NCBI GenBank assembly: GCA_022575985.1
Contig: JAKSXM010000007.1
Span: forward strand, 746,501 to 810,500
Reading direction: 5' to 3'
Length of the DNA: 64,000 bases
From: Anagrus nilaparvatae
Lineage: Eukaryota; Arthropoda; Insecta; Hymenoptera; Mymaridae
Below the pieces are notes generated by a model. That model saw nothing but the letters and a program-made list of their open reading frames with translations, had not been told where the DNA came from and did no database searches. Position 1 is the first letter of the stretch; each line of letters opens with the position of its first letter. Shown here piece after piece: positions 43,019 to 56,900 of this stretch. A program made the translations under genes and the position numbers.

Positions 43019-43438
43019 TACACTGTAAAAATTAACTTTTTTAGATTTACAAAAATTGAATTTTTTCGAAAAATTAGTGAATTTTCAAAAATTTTTGTAA
43101 ATATTCGATAAAAATTAACTAAATTTAGTATATTATCGAAAAATTCGAGAATTCTCGACTTTTTTTTGTGATTTTGCGAAAAAAGTTGTAAATTCACAAC
43201 TATTTTTCGGAAATTTACAACTATTTTTTGTAAATTTTCGAAAAAAAATGGAAAATATCAATTTTTCTTGCGAATTCACAAAAAAAAATCGAGAATACTC
43301 GAATTTTTCGTTAATATACTAAATTTAGTAAATTTACGATTTTTTTCGAATATTTACAAATTTTTTCGAAAATTTACTAATTTTTCGAAAATTTTCTAAT
43401 TTTTTTGTTAATATAAGAAAGTTACTTTTTACAGTGTA
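43019..43438. mobile_element. palindromic MITE with TACACTGTAAAAA ends
   Basis: The left end TACACTGTAAAAATTAAC pairs with the right end GTTACTTTTTACAGTGTA. Inner halves pair through actaaatttagta and cgagaattctcg-type tracts. About 420 bases, no ORF. The ends resemble those of the element at 42231-42525, suggesting one terminal signature with different interiors. Confidence 0.8.
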
Positions 43439-46400
43439 TATTTTAGAACTTGTATAAGTATCTTGATACTTTCGTGTACTAATTTAATACCAATTATAAA
43501 ATTTTTGCTACTATAAGGTTTAATTTTAATTGTTGACTTGTTGGTGAATTTTTAGACAATTGACTATTTAAAGCAAACTTTTTTTGCTAATAATTAGTTG
43601 TACTCTAAGAATTTATAGCTCATTATCAAAATAATTCTGATGTTAAATTAAATTAAATTGAGCCAGCCAATAAAACTTGAATCCAAGGTAAATTTCATTG
43701 ACCCCCTTTTTATTCGAATGAGTAAATTTTCGAAATTTTCCCTGCTGAATGTACTACTTGGATTTTTTCCTGGCTCAAATTTCGTTATTTTAATTTATTC
43801 AAGTGAGAAACTTTTACGCATAAACACATTTATTTATTTAAATTCTAAAATAAATGATGAATTATTTATTCAATTCTTAAAACTAAAAAATTACGTAACA
43901 TATTTATTTTATATTAGAGTATAAGAAAAAAAAAATTATTTTAAATAATTTTTTAACTCGTATGATTATTAAATGTGCTAATAAGTGTACCCGTATAAAA
44001 TATATGTAAACTAAAAAATAGAAAACAATTTTGAACTCTTTTTTTTAGGTCGTGTATAAATACGCATAAAATTAATTTATTTTATTTTTTTGTTATGTAA
44101 CCATTCAATCTATTTAAATATGTTTATAAAGATAAAAAGTGAAAAAATACATGAAAAATTTAATTTTAAAATTAGAACGTTTTATTTTGAAATATATTTT
44201 TTTAAAAGCTTTAAACGTCTTAATTTTTAACTGATTATAAAATAAAATACTATTATAGTACTATGTACTTAACTACTTATGTATCGGTTATTTGCAGAAA
44301 AATTTTATGTTTGCAATAAAAACTCATATAAATGAATCGGAAATGAAACTGAAAGTAAATCATCATCGTCATCATAAAAAAAGCAATTAACAACTGATTA
44401 CAAAATCAGCATTTGTAATGTTCTCTGCATAATAATCGAATAATAATAGTTTATACTATTTTTTATCATTTCTACACTTTAATTATTGTAACGAAAAATC
44501 AGACATATTAGTTTTATTAAATCAAGAAAAAAAAGATTCAATTAATAAATTTTACTTTGAGAAAATTTTTCTCGCTAGTGAAATGAGTTTGGGAGGATAT
44601 AAATATAAGATGGCGGTGTTGAAATAATCGAAATTAGTCAAGATTTAAGGTTTGGCCATTTGCTCTTTATCGACTTTGCTTTGATTTTTTTAAACCCTTT
44701 CTACGTCTAATTTGCGGTAAAATGGTAATCATACCACCAGTGGTCATACCTAATATTATTTAGGACTGTACATTTTGGTCCTAATTTTTTCTTTAAACTG
44801 GGCTTACCTAATTTACACTTGTTTGCCATTATATATAATATAAGAAAAAAAGTATATTTAAGTTTGGGATAAAAAGAGCAGGCCTATTTATTTATTTCAC
44901 TACACGCAGAACCTTAAACTGGTTAAAGACTTTTTAATGAAATATTGTAATTCAGACATTATATTAATTATGAATTAAAGTTCATTTGAAGAAAATTTAT
45001 CGGAAATATTCCGCTTGTGATTTGTGAATTTTTTTTCTTGCTCAGCGATTGAAAATCTTGTTTTTCTACTTTTTACTGTTTTTTTCGAATTTTATACATT
45101 CTTCATTAGTGGCCAATTTGAGCATAAATGGTTTTAAATTTTGAACCCGCGGTAGTCTTTATCAGTATAGTTAATTTCGAGGTTAATTTCAAAAATTTGT
45201 TAATTTTCTTTCAGCTAACTTATTATACATCCATCATACAGAACGAAGTGGTGGATCAAGAAAATTTGGGGGAGGGGGAGGGTCATTTGAATCAAATTAC
45301 AGAAAATTTTCTAAAATAGGTCCTTAAAATTTTTTTGGGGGGTTCAAACAGGTACTCTTCGTTAATAAAGTAACGTAAAATTAGCTAAAGAAGGTAAAAC
45401 TGACCACTGAGGGTCAATTGACCCCTTTGACCTCCCACCCTGTATACGCCACTGGAATGTCAATTATTTTACAATAATATCGTGATAATTTTTTTTTAAT
45501 TCCATAAATATGATTATAAAATAATTTTTGAAGAAAACTGAAGTGAAAATTTGATTCATTGCATAGAAAATACTAGATTCATAAAATTATCCATAAAGTA
45601 AAAAATTTATTAGATTTTTGAAAAAATAAGTTTTATTTGTAATTTCGTGATACCTATAATGATAACATACAAAGAATTCAAAATAACAATAGAAAAACAA
45701 AGAGGTGTTATCTACGTAATTTCTATGTTGTATTTGATATTATATATAAAACTAATAGCATTTTTTAAACAATTTTATCACTAATAGTTAAGAGATAATG
45801 AAATTTGTGTCAAACTTATTCAATGGTTTTTTTTAAATAAAATAATTTACTAATTACGTATATGAGCTGGAGTTTACGATTAAGGCAGCAATTTTTCCGA
45901 AAAGTTTTGAATTTAAATTAAACAACTGTTCTAATTGAGTTACAGCTTCACAATATTGCTGCTTATATAAATTTGCAGAACGAGAGTCTTAATTTTATAT
46001 TTTTCAATATATTTGAAAATTTTTAAAATGATTAATCCTTAAAATTAGTATTCTTAGTGTTATTTGCTAGTTAAAACATCAGCTAAAAGAAATTAATTTT
46101 ATTTCTACATTAGCATAAAAAAAATATGAATTTGTAATGAGATTTATATTTATTTGCGATGACAATTTATAAAAAAAAATATATGGCTAATATAATAATG
46201 AAAGAAATTATTCTCAACCTATACTTATTTCAGATACAACGTACTGTATAATATGACAATATTATTTAGTAATATAAGAATTAATAACATATTTTTCTTT
46301 TTTCTTCTTATTACTTTTAATGAATACTTAATGAATAGATTTTTAAATTATACGCAAATATTTCGCAATTTTTTTTTTCCTTTGAAAAATTAATCTTTCA

Positions 46401-47987
46401 AACTTTTATGCTGTTTGAATTTTCAGGAATCGTGTATCATTTTATATGACATGTAATTTTTCAGAAATTTTACAAAAATGTACTTTTTGCCTGTCTTCAT
46501 TTTCGAGTACTTTTCTTTATAATGACTCAAATTTTTTCAACCAGGAAATTTCACCGAAAATCTCTCTTTGAAAAAAACCAAGACATTTTATATTTCACTA
46601 ATCTCGATTGATTTTTCAAAATGATAAATATTTTTTTTGTAAAATTTTCCCACTTTACTGAAGGTTTCATCGATCATTTTGTGCTAAATTTACAAATTAA
46701 ACTTTTAAAGTGCAGGTAAAGAGCTAATAAAATTTACAAAAAACAAAATACTATAAAAAAATGAAAAAAATTATTAAGAGTCCATTTTAGATAAAGTTAA
46801 TTTTTAGCTTTACCACACGATTGACACAAAAGAACCAAACGATACACATTAGTACAACGATCGCGTATTAACAATGCGGCCCACACCTCTAATTAGCACT
46901 CTCTGCGCTCTATAATTATGATAATTAATGAATGAAATTAATCTAATAGAAGAATATGAATTATAAATAAAAATTTTATTTAAGGAAGCTATATTTAAAA
47001 TGTTTTATAACAATAAATAAAAAAGTAACACATTATTACATGATTTACCGCTCTAATAATACTCTCTCACGTTATGATTCTATGACTAAAATAAAAAAAC
47101 ATCGAAAAATTGACTAAATTGAAAAAATAATTTGATAAGAAGACACGTTAGTTTTTATTTCGAGGTTCAACACCTTCTGATTAAAATATAAAAAGTGTGG
47201 GTTTATTTAGTAACAAAGACGAATATAACAGAATAGATACCTCTAAATATAACATTTTTTTAAAATAATAAAAAAGAATTGGACGGAAGTATGTCGATGT
47301 GTCATGTTCGAGTGGCTCTCGCGTACGAATATATTATTTGCGCGACATAATATTAATGCAGGTGTATGTACTTACATTCAGGTTAGATACACGTTAGTCG
47401 TTATGAGTGTAGTATGTAATTTTTATTTTTTAATAACTTTCGATTTCATTAAAAGTGAATTTTTTTTTATCTTCGATTTGTATTAGTGGTGTTTTTTTTT
47501 TTGGTGTAGCTTTTTAAAATTATGTAAGGATTTATGTGAGGATATAATTTATTGTAGAATAATTGGAGGATTATAAATTTGTTGTCTTCCGGCTTCTTTA
47601 TAAACTAAAGGTCAAAATAAATTGCATATTCACATAAATTCATGGAAATAAACAGTTTTTTTTAGTTTTTTCAATAAGATTTATTTTTCTGATACTTAGG
47701 CTTTTGTTTCTTGTCAATTTACTTGAGAAACAAAAAGTTTTTTTTACAAATCAAGAGTCTTTACATTCAAATACGTCGAGTTAAAAATATGAAAAATAGG
47801 ATGTGATATTTAAAAAAAAAATATAAATTACACGTGATTTTTTTGTTGTTATGTAAAATATTAAATTTAAATGATTCAGACACGAAAAAAAATAAAATAA
47901 CATGTTTTGTGATCAGTTAAAAATGAGTTTGTGTGATAAAAAATAATTTATAAATAGAAAAAGTTATTAATATAAAAATAATTAAAA
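43439..47987. other. gene-free region upstream of the PAN-ZP gene
   Basis: No ORF with protein-like composition. Purine-rich gggggagggggaggg at about 45271 and cctttgacctcccaccctg at about 45425 stand out in an AT-rich background. The last few hundred bases (47280-47987) probably hold the promoter or 5' UTR of the gene starting at 47988, but I can point to no convincing core motif. Confidence 0.35.
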
Positions 47988-50900
47988 ATGATGTGGACAG
48001 ATCGTTCGATACTTGCTGTTATTGTTGGATATTTAATGACAATATCAGGTAAATTAGGTATTTATTTAATCTGAGCAATTGGTAAGTTTTTAGGAATCCT
48101 AAGATCTCTGAAAAAAACTTACCCTAATTTTTAAATTTTTTTAAGAATTGGGGTCTTTGCACCAAATATGAATCTTGATAAATAATGATTATTCTTGTAT
48201 TTTTTGGTTTAAATAAAATTTCAACATTGAATTTTGAAAATAATAAGTTATTTTATATGGAGCCTGTTATTCAATAACCTCGTCTAAATTTCTTTAGATT
48301 TGACACCATGTTATTGGTCCTAAAATAATTTTATTATATTTTGGCTAAACTTTAAAATATAATTCCAGTATATTTCTACGCTCAACTAAGAAAATTATCA
48401 ATTTTTAAGTGAAATCGAAAGTAAAAAATATTTCAATATTTCACTTATATTGTGCAAAAACTTTTTTTATAAAAAATTCAGCAAATCTTTATTAAAAATT
48501 TTTGTTTTAATAGAATCTATACTTATATCCTGTTATGGTGAAAAAAAACGTGTAAAATTTGGCCTGGCTTCATTCGGTTTACCTGGGTGACTTTAATTTT
48601 GGATTGAAGTGAAATCTCTCTCAGAATAATGGGACATAGGCTAAACTTTGGGTACTTTGTCAAAAAGCTTTGTAAAGTAATTTGGAAAAGTTTAGTCTGG
48701 TAACTTAAAATATGGTCGCATTACGGAGCTCAGAATGGCTTCTTCATAATAACACTTTGGCTGCAAGTTTTTTATGTTGTTTTGTTGCCTATTTGAATTA
48801 GGTTTTAGACTAAGGGCGTACGGTTTAACGAACTTTCCGGTGGGATACCCGAAAATTTGGAAAATCACACCTCCTTAATATAAAAGTAGTTTAGATTTTC
48901 ATTATACTTATTCATCAAAAAAATTATACAATCAAAATTCAAAAGTAAATGTTAGAAGTCATTCTGAAAGAGCTGTATATCTCAAAATCTAATTTTTCTT
49001 ATTAGTCATTTTTTTATTATATAAAATTAAAAATTTGCATTCATGCAAATTACATCATTCAACTCTTTTACTACCAGAATTTTTATTATCACAACTTTTT
49101 ATTATAAACAATGAATAAAAAAAAAAAAAAAAAGTTAATTAAAATAAAAATAAATTTATTATTTAAACAACTGTGGTTATATTTTAAATTAATTAACAAG
49201 TCAATAAATTATAAAAATTACCACAAAATAATATATCTTATCATTATAAATAATTAATTCAATTTTTCGTTCAATTATTTTATGAATTCCAAACAAATGA
49301 CTAATAATTTTTATTAAATATTTGCAGAAATTAAATAAAATTTATACAGAAGTATAAGAAAGAATTTTAACAAGAAACTAGTAAAAAAAAAAATGTATAG
49401 AGGTTAATGTCGAATTGCATGAGCGTACAGTCAAGTTCTTTTAAACTTTTTCTTATATTATAAATAATAATCTGACGATCGGTTATAATAATCAAGGAGA
49501 GTGATTCGCAATTAAATATAAATTTTTTTTTCTAGGTGGCTCAATGGCCTGTACAGATACTGCATGGGAGAAGGTCAGTGGTATGAGACCAGAGTACAAT
49601 AAATATAATAAAGTACTTTACACAGGAATTGATTCCCAAGGAATTGTTTCTACTTGTTTTCAAAGGTTTATTATTTATCATCAAGATTTTTATCACCATT
49701 ATTGTTGTTTTTTTTTAATCTTGTCTTTATTTCAAAAACTTTTCTCAACTGCTCCTTATTATTAACAACTGAATTAAATATTCTTTTAAACCTAATTCAG
49801 AAAAAATTGCCAAGTATTAGCCCTGTAAATAATAATAATGCAGGGAAATGAATAATAACTATAATTGAAAATAATTGAGTAATAGAATATTATCAGCGAT
49901 GCATGTAATGCCTTGTTTATATTGTGTCTCGTCTAAAAATAATTTGATTTAACGTTATTAGATCTAATGCAATCTGCAAGATAAATAGACATCTTAATTA
50001 AACTAGAAATAGATTCTATGCACTTGATAACTTTAATAAGTTATGAAATCAAATTAATTATTTTTATATTTTAATTTCAAATTATGCTTTTTTTCATAAT
50101 ATATTTATTTTATGGGTAATTAACCTTCTGGCAATTTTAAAATACAAATTATAGTCCAGTCGCCAGCAATGCAATTTAATGCCATAAAATGCCATAAAAG
50201 TTCCATGGAAAGAAATGGGTGGTATTTATGTTTTTTGACCCGCTAAACATGAATCCGGGGTCTATTTCGCAAAATTGACCACGAAATTCGGAAATTTAGA
50301 ATTTTTTTCGAATTTCCAAAAATTCTCGAAGGGATGATAAAATTAAAAATTTTTTTTAGACTGGTTTGATGTGTTTTTTTATTGCGGAGGGCATGAGACT
50401 CTTTTTTTTAAAATTTAATCAATAAATTTTGTTAAAAATCAAAAAAACTGATTTTAAAATTTTTTCGGTTCTGTGACCCCTTAACCATTTTAGATTGGGT
50501 ATTAAATTTAATAGTGTTAGATTCAGGACTGGTTAGATTAGATAGTTAGCAACTTTAATTAAATATGTCTTCTTAAAATTTCTTTAAATTACTTATTATT
50601 TTATAAACATGATCACCGTCAGCTTCCGTCGTGCATCTATTACAAAATAAAAATAAATGCATACATGATATCATACAAGAAAGTTTGTTATGTCAATAAT
50701 TATGTGTGAAAGTTTTTCTTACACTCCATGAGCTGCAATGAGTCAATTTAAAAAATCTGATTACTCATTTCGGTAAAATTTTATTTTGACAATAAATTCT
50801 TGTATATTAATGGATTTTAACAATCGATGTATTTACTTTGCCAAAATTAAATAATGTGTTACATAAAAAGTGACACGGGTTTTTACTATACGCCTGGGCT

Positions 50901-53900
50901 CTTATAATTTTTAGAGGATATTTTTTTGAATCATAAACTAAATAAAAATTTTATTTACTTATATTAAATAAATTAAAATATTTATATTTTGTTATTGAAT
51001 AATATGGATTGATACGTCACAACCAGGTGATTATAAATTTAAAAAAAAATTGAAATATTAGACAAGATTAAAAATAAATAAATAGATTTTAAATGATTTA
51101 TTAAAATAATAACTATTAAATATGTATTTCTATTACGACATAGGTGTAAATCTGTAAATTGCACTGCATTTATAATCGACCTCGAAAGGAGCGACTGTTT
51201 TAGTATTGAACCCGATGGCGATGATTTCGTACCAGCACCGAATGTTACTTTCTATCATGAAATTTGTCTAAAAGGTAAATTAATAAAAAAAGTTTTTTAA
51301 CTCAACTTTTTTCTATTTTAAATTAAATTATCACGTTATCAAATGAACTGTATAATAGTTAAATAAGCATTTGGGTCAGGGATTTAATATTATATTTTTA
51401 CTATAAAAAAGTGACTTTAAAAGTTATTGTTATTATGATAAAAATAAACATTACATTGTTTTATTTATTGTTGCAGTTCCTAATAGTTGTAAAATACAAA
51501 GATTATGGCAAGTTGAAAGAACTTTGGGTACAATAATGATTGATCCAATGGCTAAAACGTTATCGCAAAGGTCAACGAGATCGGAATGTTACGAGGCTTG
51601 TTTGAATGGTAAGTATTTTGAAAAAAAATTAATTTTATTATTTTTTGAAAATTGATTTAATATGATTTTACTTTAATAGGTACTAATTGTAAGGCATCAC
51701 AATTTCGGACAAGCCGAGACTTGACGATTTCGAATTCGATTGGTACTTGTACACTTTTGACTATATCAAGAAGCACAAAACCACAAGCTTACAGGGCTTC
51801 CCTGTACAAAGACGAATATTTAGAAAACCAATGCCATAGTATTTGTAAGCTTAGTAAATAATCTATTGGATATTCAAGTTTTAATTTTAATTTTTTTTAA
51901 ATTTTAGCAAAAACAGATTTTTGCTCGTATGCTGAATATAGAAATTCGTCCTTTCCTTTTTCGGACCTAAAAATTCCAGGTATTGATGCTAAACAGGTGA
52001 GAAAATCAATTTTTTCTACTTAAATTATACTGTAAAATGACTTTTTAAATTTTTGACTCCAATCAAGCTCTATGGAATAATTTTATTATATTTTGATATT
52101 TTTAGTGTGAAAAAAGATGCGACGAAAGTAACGACGGCTTTATTTGTAGAGGATATGGAATGGATTATACAAACAAAAGTCAACCAAATTGTTTGCTCCA
52201 TTCTGTAGATACAATTAGCGTAGGTGTCAGTACCCTCGATACTCGATGGAATTGGCTGTATAAAGAAAAGGAGCCCTGCATAGATGGTCAATTAAATTAA
52301 TGTTTTTCATTTGTTTAAAAATTGTTTTTAAATTTAAAATTCTTAAAATTTACAGTAAGTGTAAGATGTACAAATTCAAGTTTAACAGTTGACTTGCGAA
52401 CTACTGAACCGTTTAATGGAAGAATTTATGCTAGCGGTTTTAGTGAAACTTGTGGTATTGTTGGTCGAGGAGATAATATTACAAGATTAGTATTACCATT
52501 ACCAAGCTCAGAAACAATGAATTCTGCAGCTTTATCTTGCGGACTCAGCCCATCTTATTCTCTAGATCGAAATAATCAGTAAGAATAATTTTTAATTAAA
52601 TGTCTCGTTAAATGTTAAATATGAGTGACTCTCCATGTGCTTAATATAAATTTTACATATTTTTTAGAACTAAAGCAGTGATATGGTCGACGATAATAGT
52701 TCAATTTAATCCTATAATTCAGAGATTAGGAGATCAAGCCATCAGAGTCGGATGTTCTTTAGACAGTAATGAAATCCCAGAACCTCAAAATATATCAGTC
52801 AATTCTGGTTTCACATTTATTGATTCCAAGTAAGTTACATTTAATTTTAATATTTAAATTCGTTGGATTCTAATAATAAATTTTTTTACAGTGCTGGATT
52901 ACCGCCAGTAGTATCAACTATAATGAATACGTCATCAGAAGTGCCAAAAGTTACAATGCAAATACTTGATAAGAATTTCAGGGAAGCTAATGTCACTAAT
53001 ATAGGACAAAATCTTATTTTACAAATTAAAATATCAGATGGTAATTTGATTTATAATTTATTTTAACAATTAAAATATTTACGTTTATATTATAACTTGG
53101 GCCGGGATGATCAGCATTGAAAAAAAATATACGCAAAATATGTAAAAAATTTTTGACCCAACAACTGTTAATAATATTGTTATATTAAGCAAATTTTTGT
53201 AATAATTGCCGGAAAACTCATACTGAAAATTAAAGGCAGAATTTTATCACCTTTATAAAAATTTTAAAAAATGTCGCAAGTAACATTCAAGTTTATAAGT
53301 ATTAACTCTCGTTAGACCCCTAATTTTCACCTGAACCACTCAAATTTGTACACATTTTTACTTTATCTCACTTCATTTTACTTAATTTTTCCAAGGATTT
53401 TGATTTTCGATTTTTTAAACCCGTGCCGCCGAGCACTTGAAGTTTCCCATTTAAATAACATGAGAATTTCGAGGTATTACTTTGTAAATTTTTATAAATT
53501 TTTAAATATGTTTTAAGAAGCTAGTTATTGCTGGAAAACATACTTTCATATGTTGGAAAGACATGCAAACTGCCTTGCATTCATTCCAAAGGGAATTCTG
53601 GGCCTAAATCGCAAATTTATATGTTGGCTAAATCTTATAAAACAGGGTTTTTCGGTAATTTTCGATAAAACGCTGCAACCTCAAAAATTGACCAAATACT
53701 TCTGATTGGTCTCATTTTTTGGGTGTAAGTGTCACCTTTTAAACGCCGCAAACCGTGTTCTTTTAAAATTGATTCTCTCATCACTATAGCCAATTAACCT
53801 GACGGTAATTTTCGACTAAAAATGACCAATTTTTTAATTTTTTTAAATTGCTGTCAAAATTGTAATTTTTGACAAAATTGAGCTTTATAGGTCTTAAAAA

Positions 53901-56900
53901 TTGTCTGCAAGTTTCAAATTTCCAAAAATTCTTTACTCACCGCTTTTCAATAAGTTATTAACTAGAGATGATAATTTAAAGTCAGAGTCCCAATTTTAGG
54001 GTTTAAAGAAAAAGTCAATTTTTATAATTATCTTTGAAAAGCGATATCTTAAAAACTATTTCAAGAAAACAGACGAGTAAAGAATTTTTAGAAACTTGAA
54101 GCTTCACGCAAAAAAAAGAATAGTAAAATTAACCTCAAAGAATTTAGTAAACACAAATTAATGAATGTTGGTAAATAAAACCAAAAAATTAGTAAATTTC
54201 ACTAAAAAAATTGAGGTTTTAGTTTTATAAACAAATTTTTTTAGTAAATTTTACTAAAAATTTATAGTGACTTTTAACCACACTGAACTTAGTAAACAAA
54301 ATCGTTATTTTTATATGCGTGTTGTAGAAAATTTTTTAGGCTTGTGAAACTTAATTTTGTCAAAAATTGGAATGAATGCAGGGCGGTTTGTATGTCTTAA
54401 CAACATATAAAAGTATGTTTTCCAGTAAAAATTAGCATTTTAAAACGCTTTTTGGCTTTTGTGAAAATTTGTATAGCTAAAAACTCAAAATTCCCATGTT
54501 ATTTAAATGGGAAAATTGATGTGGTTACAGGCACGTGTTTTTGCAGGGCTAAAGCAAAATCCTTGGAACTGGGAACTTTTTATGACTAAAACTTCACAAA
54601 AAAACCCGGGGAGCAAAGTTTTTCCACAAAGTCCAAAAATAGGTCCACTTTAATATATATATGGGTGGTTCCAGTACTTTTCGTACAGATTAGGGCGCAC
54701 TCATGTCACCGATTGAGCTCAAATTTTAGGGTATAGTTTGGGGTAATAAAATAGTCCCTCAGCAGAATTTTCAGCCCTCTAGCACTTCATGGGGCCGAAA
54801 TATGGCCGTTTAAAGGTCCAAAAATAGCCTGATTTGGCCAATTTTCAAAATTACGCCATTTCTTTGAATTTACTTCAAATTTCATCTTACTGGTTGCATT
54901 TCAACCGCTAAAGAGTCTACATTTTGTAAAAAAATTTTTAGCCAATTCCATGGAGTCAACTTTTTTTGGCATTGATAAACGTAAAATGAATTTTATTAAA
55001 AAAGCTGATTTTCAAAATAATACCGTGGCTTAAGATCAACTCAAAAATACTTCTGGTTGGTTGCAATTTTTTGGTCTACTCAAGACCTTTCAAATGCGAC
55101 CCTAAAATTTAAAATCGGTGGATTTTAACCGGAGATATTTTGATTTTAGTGGCGGCTATTTTTGAAAAATTCGCTTTTTGGCATTTTTCGCAACCTGGCA
55201 TTTTTTTCTAAGTGCTTTAAAATGTCTGAAACTTTCAGGAAAATAAGTTCAATATATGTACTACAAATTCCATAAAAAATTTCTTTGCTTATTTGCCTTT
55301 AAAGCCCATTTTTGACTCATCCAAATTCAACCTTTCCATTTTCCGGAATTTTCCATTTTCCGGCTTTTTCTGTAATCTAATAAAAATTCTGACTCGATTT
55401 TTGGATTCCTCGGGAAATTTTACTATAGACCCTCTTTTTTGAGTAATTTTGAACCTCTCTGTGATGCTGTATAAAAAAAAGAAAAAAGAATTTGCATAAA
55501 AATAAAAATGAAATGGAAATTTTTTCTTGTTTGTCAATTTTATAAATTTAAATTTATTTTTATTTTTATGCAAATTCTTTTTTCTTTTTTTTATACAGCA
55601 TCACAGAGAGGTTCAAAATTACTCAAAAAAGAGGGTCTATAGTAAAATTTCCCGAGGAATCCAAAAATCGAGTCAGAATTTTTATAAGATTACAGGAAAA
55701 GCCGGAAAATGGAAAATTCCGGAAAATGGAAAGGTTGAATTTGGATGAGTCAAAAAAGGGCTTTAAAGGCAAATAAGCAAAGAAATTTTTTATGAAATTT
55801 GTAGTACATATATTGAATATATTTTCCTGAAAGTTTCAGACATTTTAAAGCACTTAGAAAAAAATGCCAGGTGGCGAAAAATGCCAAATAAGCGCATTTT
55901 TCAAAAACAGCCGCCACTGAAATCAAAATATCTCTGGTTAAAATCCACTGATTTTAAATTTTAGGGTCGCATTTGAAAGGTCTTGAGTAGAAGAAAAAAT
56001 TGCAACCAACCAGAAGTATTTTTGAGTTGATCTTAAGCCACGGTATTATTTTGAAAATCAGCTTTTTAGTGGAGTGCAATTGTCATTTAATAGTGATGTA
56101 AAAGGTTAACGCATTTTTTTTTTTTTTTTTCGTTTTTATATGCGTTTGTAAGTAAGAACCCAAGTTCTGCAGAGTACCGGACGAACGGAAAGGCCAGATA
56201 TTGGGCAAAAACTGTTTTTATGCCAAATTTTAGGTAGGTTGCTTCAGGATTTTGAGATATCTCTGGGTAAAATGATAATAAAAAAAAAAAAAAAAATGGG
56301 AAATTTTCGTCATTAGACAGAGAATAGAACTAAATGGATAGGGTTGAGATTAAAATATATCCTAACCTCCAAAAATCAACTTTTGTCCAATTTTTACTGT
56401 TTTTTTATTAAATGGCAAAAAAATTATCGGATTTTCATGAGAATCTCAGAAAATACGTATTTTTATAGCGGGATAATGTGGTAAAATTTTTGTTGTAAAA
56501 TTTTTATTTTTACGGCCAAAATGGGCATTTTCCGGCTAAAATCACGTAATTTTGAAATTAGCGCCATTTTATGCAAGAACATGGTAGGCATTATGACATG
56601 AGTTTTGAACTCAGAAACCTCGAAAACATATTGTGAAATCATTATTTTAATATTTTTGTATTCTTTGTCAATTTGACCGCTAGTTGACAGCTGCCAACTG
56701 TCAATAATGTCAATTTGACATTAGATTTTGAATTAGCGACCTCAAAAACATAAAGGTATACTTTAAAAATAAAAGAAAAAAGGTTTTGAAGCGATCTTGC
56801 CATGATGGAGCTTTGGAGCTTTCAAGCTCCGTAGACGCCAAAGTTGAGACTTTTGAGCTTTGTGTCCATTGAGACTTTTGTTCAGAATGATAAAATCTAC

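Noticed and set aside
43658..43924. 88-residue ORF
   Set aside because: No homology signal or upstream exon; AT-rich random frame.
55289..55748. Overlapping ORFs on both strands
   Set aside because: They mirror each other across the centre of the palindrome at 54999-56067.
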